Assembly: GCA_016218715.1 (NCBI GenBank)
Contig: JACRDG010000104.1
Span: forward strand, 85,058-149,057
Reading direction: 5' to 3'
Source: Desulfomonile tiedjei
Lineage (GTDB): Bacteria; Desulfobacterota; Desulfomonilia; Desulfomonilales; Desulfomonilaceae
DNA length: 64,000 nucleotides
Each line of letters begins with the position of its first letter. The first letter of the stretch is position 1. A program made the translations under genes and the position numbers. The notes under the pieces are model-generated. The model searched no databases. It saw only the letters and a list, made by a program, of their open reading frames with translations, and had not been told where the DNA came from. Shown here piece by piece: positions 54,261 through 60,805 of this stretch.

Positions 54261-55898
54261 TTAGTACATGCCGCCGGGAGGCATACCGCCGCCGGGCATT
54301 CCGCCCATGGGGGCTTCTTTATCTTTCGGCTTCTCAGCCACCATAACCTCGGTGGTGAGCATCAGTCCTGCCACGGAAGCCGCATTCATAAGCGCCAGGC
54401 GGGCAACCTTGGTCGGATCGATGACGCCGTTCTCGATAAGATCCTGATATTCTTCATTCTGAGCGTTGAATCCGAACGCTCCGCTGCCGGATTTGATCTT
54501 GTCCACGACGATGGATCCGTCGTGACCTGCGTTGACCGCGATCTGCCGGCAAGGTTCTTCGAGTGCTCTCAGCACGATCTTGGCGCCGACCTTCTGGTCG
54601 CCTTCGAGCTTCAGCGCCTGGATGTCAGCGAGACACCGGAGATACGCGACGCCGCCGCCAGGAACGATGCCTTCCTCGACAGCCGCCCGGGTAGCGTTCA
54701 GTGCGTCTTCCACACGGGCCTTCTTCTCCTTCATCTCCGTCTCGGTGGCCGCTCCGACGTTGATGACCGCCACGCCGCCGACCAGTTTGGCCAGCCTTTC
54801 CTGCAGCTTCTCACGGTCATAGTCGGAAGTGGTCTCCTCGATCTGGGTACGAATCTGTCGGACACGTCCTTCGATCTTCTCCTTCGCTCCCGCTCCGTCG
54901 ATGATGGTGGTGTTGTCTTTGTCGATGGTGACTCTCTTGCAGCGTCCTAGGTCATTGAGGCTGACGTTCTCGAGTTTCAGGCCGAGATCCTCGCTGATGG
55001 ACTGTCCGCCGGTGAGGATGGCGATATCTTCCAGCATTGCCTTCCGCCGGTCGCCGAATCCCGGGGCTTTCACCGCGCACGCGGTGAGCGTCCCTCTCAA
55101 TTTGTTGACCACGAGGGTCGCCAGCGCCTCGCCTTCCACGTCTTCGGCAACCATCAGGAGAGGCCTCCCCATTTTGGCCACCTGCTCCAGGAGGGGCAGC
55201 ATGTCGCGCATACTCGAGATCTTCTTCTCGTGGATCAGGATGTACGGCTCGTCCAGCACCACTTCCATCCGCTCCGGATCGGTAACGAAGTACGGCGAGA
55301 GGTAACCGCGATCGAACTGCATGCCTTCCACCACTTCCAAAGTGGTCTCCATGGCTTTGGCTTCTTCGACGGTGATGACACCCTCTTTGCCGACCTTTTC
55401 CATGGCTTCAGCGATGATGTTGCCGATGGTGGCGTCATTGTTGGCGGAGATCGTTCCGACCTGTGCGATCTCTTTCTTGTCCTTGGTGGGGCTGGAGAGG
55501 CTTTTCAGCTTGCCGACCACTGCTTCCACTGCTGCCTCGATTCCCCGTTTCAGGTCCATCGGGGAAGCGCCGGCAGCCACCTGCTTGATTCCTTCTTTGT
55601 AGATCGCCTGAGCGAGAACCGTGGCGGTGGTTGTTCCGTCGCCGGCCACGTCCGAGGTCTTGGATGCGACCTCTTTGAGCATCTGCGCGCCGAGGTTCTC
55701 AAACCTGTCTTCCAGTTCGATCTCCTTGGCGACGGTAACGCCGTCTTTCGTAACATTAGGCGAGCCCCAAGATTTCTCCAGGATCGCGTTCCGGCCTCTG
55801 GGTCCGAGAGTCGATTTCACCGCGTCGGCCATGATGTTCACGCCCCGGAGTATCTTGTCCCTTGCCTGCTGTTCAAACATGATCACTTTTGGCGCCAT
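54261..55898 (-). CDS. groEL: Chaperonin GroEL (60 kDa)
   Basis: A 545-residue chaperonin subunit. Signatures: [17 protein letters not shown], the ATP-binding [33 protein letters not shown] near residue 405, and the [14 protein letters not shown] tail of Gly-Met repeats. AGGAGGAG precedes the ATG. It is 71 bp downstream of groES in the usual order. Confidence 0.98.
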   Translation of the reverse strand: MAPKVIMFEQQARDKILRGVNIMADAVKSTLGPRGRNAILEKSWGSPNVTKDGVTVAKEIELEDRFENLGAQMLKEVASKTSDVAGDGTTTATVLAQAIYKEGIKQVAAGASPMDLKRGIEAAVEAVVGKLKSLSSPTKDKKEIAQVGTISANNDATIGNIIAEAMEKVGKEGVITVEEAKAMETTLEVVEGMQFDRGYLSPYFVTDPERMEVVLDEPYILIHEKKISSMRDMLPLLEQVAKMGRPLLMVAEDVEGEALATLVVNKLRGTLTACAVKAPGFGDRRKAMLEDIAILTGGQSISEDLGLKLENVSLNDLGRCKRVTIDKDNTTIIDGAGAKEKIEGRVRQIRTQIEETTSDYDREKLQERLAKLVGGVAVINVGAATETEMKEKKARVEDALNATRAAVEEGIVPGGGVAYLRCLADIQALKLEGDQKVGAKIVLRALEEPCRQIAVNAGHDGSIVVDKIKSGSGAFGFNAQNEEYQDLIENGVIDPTKVARLALMNAASVAGLMLTTEVMVAEKPKDKEAPMGGMPGGGMPPGGMY

Positions 55899-55969
55899 TC
55901 TTGTTATCTCCTCCTAGAAATCGGGTTCGAGTCTTTATCGCGTTCGATCGAAAAACCGGGGTAGTGCCG

Positions 55970-56260
55970 TCACGGCTCGATGATGCCCATGATGTCGTCT
56001 TCCTTCATGACCAAGTAATCGATCCCTTCGATCTTGACTTCGGAACCGGTGTACTTGCCGAAGAGCACCAGGTCCCCTTCTTTGACCTTCAGCGGGATGA
56101 TCTTTCCTTCATCCGTGCGCCGTCCCTCTCCCACAGCGATGATTTTTCCCTGCTGGGGCTTTTCCTTGGCGGTCTCGGGAAGAATGATCCCTCCCTTGGT
56201 GACTTCCTCCGATTCTACCCTCTCGACGAGGATTCGATCGTACAGAGGACGCAATTTCAT
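55970..56260 (-). CDS. groES: Co-chaperonin GroES (10 kDa)
   Basis: A 96-residue GroES with the start [15 protein letters not shown], the mobile loop [19 protein letters not shown] (the GGI/LIL region that binds GroEL), and the end of the roof strand [17 protein letters not shown] precedes the ATG. It is controlled by a CIRCE element 48 bp upstream. Confidence 0.98.
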   Translation of the reverse strand: MKLRPLYDRILVERVESEEVTKGGIILPETAKEKPQQGKIIAVGEGRRTDEGKIIPLKVKEGDLVLFGKYTGSEVKIEGIDYLVMKEDDIMGIIEP

Positions 56261-56307
56261 GTTGTTACCTCCTGCCTATGGATATAGTGAGCTGAGCGCG
56301 GGTATTG

Positions 56308-56334
56308 CTAGCACTCAATATAAGTGAGTGCCAG
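56308..56334 (-). promoter_or_regulatory. CIRCE operator of groESL (HrcA site)
   Basis: CTAGCACTC, nine bases, then GAGTGCCAG, matching the consensus TTAGCACTC-N9-GAGTGCTAA with one mismatch between the arms. HrcA repressor would bind here. A minus-strand TATATT (56317-56322) lies in the spacer and a TTGACA at 56348-56353 further upstream, but their 25-base spacing is too long to be one promoter. Confidence 0.9.
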
Positions 56335-56466
56335 CAGGTCACCTCATTGTCAACCCCTCCGTTGAAAAAAACTCCTCCACCTCCCCTCATTTTTCGAGTA
56401 ACCTGACTCCTTTGCCGGGCCAAGTACACTATTTCAGAAGTCCGGTCGAGGATTTTAGGTTTCTTG

Positions 56467-56579
56467 GTGGGGCAGGCATCTTGCCTGCCACCTCTCAATG
56501 GGCCGGCAAGACGCCGGCCCCACTGAACAGCCAAGAACAGAGCCTCCAAGCGAGACCGTATCTATCAAAACGAGTACTG
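56467..56579 (-). repeat. Dispersed two-hairpin repeat, copy C (full length, inverted)
   Basis: Reverse orientation of copy A. Reading on the minus strand: AGTACTCG, ATACGGTCTCGCTTGGAGG, GGCTGTTCAGTGGGG, hairpin GCCGGC-GTCTT-GCCGGC, then GGCAGGC-AAGAT-GCCTGCC. Both stems are strong and the loop pair is kept except for one base. It lies 12 bp upstream of the NUDIX gene. Confidence 0.8.
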
Positions 56580-56590
56580 AGGAGTGAGCC

Positions 56591-57040
56591 ATGAAGGAGG
56601 CCATTCTTTGCCCGCACTGCGGTGGTGAGGTCATCCGCTATCGCAATCCCATTCCGACCGCGGACATCATCATCTGCGTCGGAGAAGGAGTCGTCTTGAT
56701 CGATCGGAGGAATCCGCCCGCGGGATGGGCCTTGCCCGGGGGATTCATCGATTACGGCGAGAGCGCCGAGGCCGCGGCGGTGAGGGAGGCGCGGGAGGAG
56801 ACGTCCCTCGACGTCAAGGAACTGAAACTCTTCGGGGTTTACTCCGATCCGAGCCGAGATCCGCGGCACCACACCCTCACCGTGGTCTTCACCGCGCGGG
56901 CCGACGGCACCCCTCGGGCACACGACGACGCGGCTGACATCGGGATATTCACTCGGGAGAGCCTCCCCTCTCCGCTCGCGTTCGATCACGCCAAGATCCT
57001 GGAAGATTTCTTTTCGAGTCGTGGCGATCCCTGCAGATAA
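56591..57040 (+). CDS. NUDIX hydrolase
   Basis: A 149-residue protein. A CXXC near the N-terminus (CPHCGG) is followed by the NUDIX domain with the complete catalytic box at residues 51-73 ([20 protein letters not shown] then TSLDV). It hydrolyses a nucleoside diphosphate linked to another group, such as ADP-ribose or NADH; the substrate is not readable. Only one CXXC is present, so the N-terminal metal site is incomplete. The start codon lies 12 bp after repeat copy C. Confidence 0.93.
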   Translation: MKEAILCPHCGGEVIRYRNPIPTADIIICVGEGVVLIDRRNPPAGWALPGGFIDYGESAEAAAVREAREETSLDVKELKLFGVYSDPSRDPRHHTLTVVFTARADGTPRAHDDAADIGIFTRESLPSPLAFDHAKILEDFFSSRGDPCR

Positions 57041-57084
57041 AAGAGCTGCCGGACCTGCGTACGCTGTCTTCCATTTCCCTTTGC

Positions 57085-57121
57085 TCCTGGCTGTGCAGTG
57101 GGGCCGGCATCTTGCCGGCCG
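57085..57121 (+). repeat. Dispersed repeat, copy D (first hairpin only)
   Basis: CTCCTGGCTGTGCAGTGGGG followed by CCGGC-ATCTT-GCCGG. The second half is missing. It lies between the NUDIX and ahbC genes. Confidence 0.65.
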
Positions 57122-57234
57122 CTCTAAAAGAGATCACCCGAGTGTCTTCCCATGAAGTTCCCGTCACGTCATCTCTTGCAAGCCAGAGGCTCAGGCGTTA
57201 TTCTGAGGTCTACGAACGCTTTGAGGTTTTCTCC

Positions 57235-58413
57235 ATGATAGGCATTTCCAAATTATATTGCGCCGCGGTTGAGGCGTCCGATCCTTTGCGATACGGGCGG
57301 CATTCGCGGGATCTGCCCTCTCACCTGTTGCAGTTTTCTCAAGACAAGAAGCCGGTGGTCGTCTGGAATGTGACGAGACGCTGCAACCTCCGTTGCGTGC
57401 ATTGCTATTCCCACTCGGACGACCGCTTGTACGAAGGCGAGCTCAATCTTGACGAAGGGAAGGCCCTGATCGACGATCTTGCGGAATTCGGCTCGCCGGT
57501 GGTGCTCTTTTCCGGTGGCGAGCCCCTGATCCGGAAAGACATCCTGGAACTCATCCGCCACGCGGCCGACCGCGGGCGCCGCGCGGTGGTATCCACCAAT
57601 GGCACCCTGATTACGAGACCTGTGGCGGAAAAGCTCAAAGAGATCGGCCTGTCGTACGTCGGGATAAGCCTTGACGGCCTGGAGAAGGTCCACGACGCAT
57701 TCAGGGGATTCCCGGGAACGTTCCAGCGTGTTATGGCCGCAATCGGACATTGCCAGGCAGTCGGCTTGAAGGTCGGGCTCCGGTTTACGATCAATCGCCG
57801 GAATTTCCAGGATATTCCCGGCATATTCGACCTCGTGGAGGAGCGCCGCATCCCGAGGATCTGCTTCTACCATCTGGTCTACGCGGGCCGCGGGACCGAT
57901 CTGGTGGAGGAAGACCTCGACCACGGGCAGACCCGTGAGGTGGTGGATCTGATCATAGACCGCACCAGACGCCTGCATGACCGTGGGCTTCCGGTCGAGG
58001 TGCTCACGGTGGACAACCACGCGGACGGCCCGTACCTGTATCTCAGGCTGCTGAGAGAAGATCCTGCGCACGCCGCGGACGTCCTGAAGCTGCTCCAGAT
58101 GAACGAGGGGAACAATTCCGGTCGAGGGATCGGCTGCGTGTCGTGGGACGGCGCGGTGCACGCGGACCAGTTCTGGCGGCACCACAGCTTCGGAAACGTG
58201 CGGAAGAAGCCTTTCAGTCAGATATGGACCGATCCGGCCGACGAGTTTCTCCTGAAGCTCAAGGAGAAGAAGAAACACGTGACCGGCCGGTGCGCGACCT
58301 GCCGCTGGCTGGACATCTGCGCGGGGAATTTCAGGGTCAGGGCTGAGGCGGTCCACGGAGACGTCTGGGCCCCCGACCCCGCGTGCTACCTCACGGACGA
58401 AGAGATCGCGTGA
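57235..58413 (+). CDS. ahbC: 12,18-didecarboxysiroheme deacetylase AhbC (radical SAM)
   Basis: A 392-residue radical-SAM enzyme converting 12,18-didecarboxysiroheme to Fe-coproporphyrin III in the siroheme-to-heme route of sulfate reducers and archaea. It starts with MIGISKLYCAAVEASDPLRY-like sequence and PVVVWNVTRRCNLRCVHCYSH, where C50, C54 and C57 bind the SAM cluster. FSGGEPL and STNGTL follow. The C-terminal cysteines (GIGCVSWDG, CATCRWLDIC) form an auxiliary cluster. The opening and the LPSHLLQFS segment are what I recall of AhbC. No AhbD or AhbA/B is next to it. ATG 57235 has GAGGT upstream. Confidence 0.85.
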   Translation: MIGISKLYCAAVEASDPLRYGRHSRDLPSHLLQFSQDKKPVVVWNVTRRCNLRCVHCYSHSDDRLYEGELNLDEGKALIDDLAEFGSPVVLFSGGEPLIRKDILELIRHAADRGRRAVVSTNGTLITRPVAEKLKEIGLSYVGISLDGLEKVHDAFRGFPGTFQRVMAAIGHCQAVGLKVGLRFTINRRNFQDIPGIFDLVEERRIPRICFYHLVYAGRGTDLVEEDLDHGQTREVVDLIIDRTRRLHDRGLPVEVLTVDNHADGPYLYLRLLREDPAHAADVLKLLQMNEGNNSGRGIGCVSWDGAVHADQFWRHHSFGNVRKKPFSQIWTDPADEFLLKLKEKKKHVTGRCATCRWLDICAGNFRVRAEAVHGDVWAPDPACYLTDEEIA

Positions 58414-58457
58414 ACTGTTGCACACATACGAAGGCTTGTTCCCGGAACCCTTTGTAG

Positions 58458-58484
58458 GGTGCGGTGAGTGAAGCGAACCGCACC
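58458..58484. repeat. Inverted repeat GGTGCGGT / ACCGCACC after ahbC
   Basis: 8-bp perfect arms with an 11-base loop (GAGTGAAGCGA). It starts 45 bp after the ahbC stop and looks like a common bacterial dispersed palindrome. It may act as a 3' stem for ahbC. Confidence 0.55.
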
Positions 58485-58564
58485 GTTCGAGGTCCCTAAA
58501 TACACTTTTTCGCAAGTTCCATCGCGCGCCTCTAGGAGCGCGGCAGGACAATCCACCCAGAAAC

Positions 58565-58620
58565 GACCGGCAAGATGCCGGTCCCACTGAACACCCAGGA
58601 ACAGGACCTGAAGACGAAAA
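58565..58620 (-). repeat. Dispersed repeat, copy E (first half only, inverted)
   Basis: Minus-strand order: a diverged leader, GGGTGTTCAGTGGGA, then CCGGC-ATCTT-GCCGG. The second hairpin is not recognisable in the flanking sequence. Confidence 0.65.
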
Positions 58621-58630
58621 GCTTCGTGCC

Positions 58631-58677
58631 CCGTGGTCATTCGGTTTTCCTCTCCGAGGAAAACCGAATGACCACGG
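58631..58677. repeat. Perfect 22-bp inverted repeat with 3-base loop
   Basis: CCGTGGTCATTCGGTTTTCC(TC) at 58631-58652 and its exact reverse complement at 58656-58677 flank a TCC loop. It lies in the 364-bp gap between ahbC and the TIM-barrel gene, next to repeat copy E and a second inverted repeat. Confidence 0.85.
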
Positions 58678-58701
58678 AAGCTGAAAGTTTTTGGAGAGGG
58701 G

Positions 58702-58741
58702 TCCCGGGGAGGACCTTTTTTCAAAAAGGTTTTCCCCGGGA
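58702..58741. repeat. Inverted repeat TCCCGGGGA...ACCTTTTT / AAAAAGGT...TCCCCGGGA
   Basis: Two arms of about 18 bases, interrupted by a two-base mismatch (GG against TT), surround a TC loop. It begins 25 bp after the 22-bp palindrome and ends 37 bp before the next gene's ATG. It could block or terminate read-through. Confidence 0.75.
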
Positions 58742-58777
58742 TTGCCTCTTCAATTCTTCCCTCAGGGGCTGCTTGCA

Positions 58778-59527
58778 ATGCTTTTTGGAGGCCATGTCAG
58801 AACTGCGGATGACGTTCCGTTTCTTCAGGCTTTGGGTTTTGACTTTGGTGAAGTTGCCATCACGAGTGCGGGGCGTCGAACGTACTGGCTGGAGACCGGC
58901 CTGAAGAACCGGTTCGAGTCGGGTTTCTTTCTTCTCGCCCACGGCCCGCGAGAGGGCCCGCCCAATGACGTGGACAATTTGTGGAACAACTACCTCCCCG
59001 CGCTCAAGGAGACCATAGACGTTGCGGGCACCATGGAGATCCCGCTGCTCACCGTGCATTTGTGGGTCGATCCGCGGTTCGTGAAGGCTGTGGTTCGCGC
59101 GGAGAAGAAGAAGCTCCTGCGCGAAGCATTCGAATACGGCCGCTACAAGAAGGTTCTGGTAAGCCTTGAGAATCTATCGGAGAACTCCGCCGACCTGGCA
59201 GAGATGGTCGAGGCGGTTCCGGATCTGTCGATCACGCTGGACGTGGGGCACGCCCAGCTCCTGACTGACGTGAACACCTCGTTCGGGATCATCGACGAGC
59301 TGTTCCCTTCCATCAAGCACCTTCATCTCCACGACAACAGCGGCGGCAACGGCGTCAAGGACGACCTGCACCTCCCCATCGGCGAGGGGATCATCGACTT
59401 CCCGGCAATATTGGGGCGGCTGATGGACAAAGGTTACGAGGGAACCGCGACGTTGGAGCTGGAGAGAGAGGTCCTCGCGTCCTCCAGAGCAGCGCTCAAC
59501 GTAATCATGTCACTGACCGAAAGATGA
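58778..59527 (+). CDS. Sugar phosphate isomerase/epimerase-like TIM-barrel protein
   Basis: A 249-residue protein of the xylose-isomerase-like TIM barrel (AP endonuclease 2) superfamily. Metal-site positions are seen in TVHLW, VSLENLSENS, LDVGHAQLL, HLHLHDN and TLELEREVL. This is the pattern of IolE/IolI-type isomerases, but no pathway genes adjoin it and the substrate is unknown. The ATG at 58778 fits the domain start; a longer frame to 58691 runs through the inverted repeat and is not credible. Confidence 0.8.
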   Translation: MLFGGHVRTADDVPFLQALGFDFGEVAITSAGRRTYWLETGLKNRFESGFFLLAHGPREGPPNDVDNLWNNYLPALKETIDVAGTMEIPLLTVHLWVDPRFVKAVVRAEKKKLLREAFEYGRYKKVLVSLENLSENSADLAEMVEAVPDLSITLDVGHAQLLTDVNTSFGIIDELFPSIKHLHLHDNSGGNGVKDDLHLPIGEGIIDFPAILGRLMDKGYEGTATLELEREVLASSRAALNVIMSLTER

Positions 59528-59633
59528 CACCGTGAAGTTCGCTACTGCCTTTCTTGCAACCGCTGGCCAGTAGAATACCGCGAGATACAGGCCCGGAAGC
59601 TTCCTGCAGATTACCCTAGTCGTGAGGCCAACC

Positions 59634-60494
59634 ATGAGATTCTCAGAAAGGACCGGAAAGACCCCGACAAAAGCTGTTCAGCTACAATCTATGGACGACG
59701 ATCTCAGAAATGGTTTATGGAATGCCTTTTATCGGGTCTTCATTCGTCCACACGAGGTGGATGATTGCATGTACTTGCTAGAAAATTTTCTCATGGCTCT
59801 CTGGGACGAATTACTGAAGCTCCCCTTGGACAGAATGCCATCTCTTCAACTGGTGTGTGCCGAAACAAGGAATTACTTCTTTGGGTCTTGGAAGTGGTAC
59901 CAAGTTTACGATTTTCTCGAATACGTCGCGCAGACGGGGTGTTCTCCTGATAGTGGGGCCTTCCGAGAATTTACCATGTTGTGCAACGAAGTCTTACGAA
60001 GGGAGGTGGCTGGCTATCGCTTTATCGGGGACAAGATCGCTCCCATCATTGACGAGACAGCACTGAACGAGATTGCAGACGCAACGAACCACGCGAAGAT
60101 AGCCGGAATCAAAGGTGCGGGGCATCATCTCGAAGCCGCGGTGGCAATGCTTGCCGACCGCCAGAACCCCGATTACCGAAATTCAATCAAAGAGTCGATA
60201 TCGGCTGTTGAGTCCATCTGTTGCGTGATCAGCGGTTGTCCCAAGGCGCCACTCGGCCAGAGCATTAAGGAGGTCCAACGCCGCGTGAATTTGCATTCAG
60301 CGTTGGAAAAGGGATTCCTCTGTATCTATGGCTATACTAGCGATGAGGGAGGAATTAGACATGCCATCTTGGATGAGACCAACGTCGATTTCGAGGACGC
60401 CAAGTACATGCTTGTTGCGTGTTCCGCCTTCGTGAACTACCTGATTGTGAAGGCAGAGAAAGCAGGTATTCAATTGGGGCAACCGGCTTCTTAA
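59634..60494 (+). CDS. AbiJ-like abortive-infection protein (AbiJ-NTD4 type)
   Basis: A 286-residue protein. The first 45 residues (FSERTGKTPTKAVQLQSMDDDLRNGLW in outline) match the AbiJ-NTD4 domain, which is found at the N-terminus of abortive-infection proteins. The C-terminal half is helical (KESISAVESICCVISGCPKAPLG; ALEKGFLCIYGYTSDEGGIRHA) and resembles a HEPN-like C-terminal AbiJ domain, with no obvious RX4-6H motif visible. GTGAGG precedes the ATG at 59634. The coding sequence looks less GC-rich than the neighbours and repeat copies lie on both sides, suggesting transfer. A solitary single-gene Abi system is plausible. Confidence 0.7.
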   Translation: MRFSERTGKTPTKAVQLQSMDDDLRNGLWNAFYRVFIRPHEVDDCMYLLENFLMALWDELLKLPLDRMPSLQLVCAETRNYFFGSWKWYQVYDFLEYVAQTGCSPDSGAFREFTMLCNEVLRREVAGYRFIGDKIAPIIDETALNEIADATNHAKIAGIKGAGHHLEAAVAMLADRQNPDYRNSIKESISAVESICCVISGCPKAPLGQSIKEVQRRVNLHSALEKGFLCIYGYTSDEGGIRHAILDETNVDFEDAKYMLVACSAFVNYLIVKAEKAGIQLGQPAS

Positions 60495-60523
60495 CCACTG
60501 AAGAAAAGACTTCCAGCCGAATG

Positions 60524-60581
60524 ACCGGCAAGATGCCGGTCCTACTTCCGCACCCAGTGGGGCCGGCATCTTGCCAGTCCA
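60524..60581. repeat. Dispersed repeat, copy F (two hairpins)
   Basis: GACCGGC-AAGAT-GCCGGTC, an 18-base spacer, then GGGGCCGGC-ATCTT-GCCAGTCC. The order of the loops is reversed compared with copy A, so the two halves may be separate insertions, but loop complementarity is again kept. It lies in the 311-bp gap after the AbiJ-like gene. Confidence 0.75.
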
Positions 60582-60805
60582 GTGAAGAAACCCGCCACCT
60601 TGAACCCCCCTTCCCCGCGTGCTATAGTCCCGGCCCATCGAGCACGGGCGCCGAATTATTCCGATGCTCGTCGGTTCAGGCAAGTAATTGAAATGTAAGC
60701 GCGTTGCCTGCGATTAGGCGTTTCTTGGGAAGGGTGCAGGAAAACCTTCTTTGCGCAAGAAATGGTTTCCCGCAAATCCCGCTCTTCTCCCCATAAAGTC
60801 TTCCC

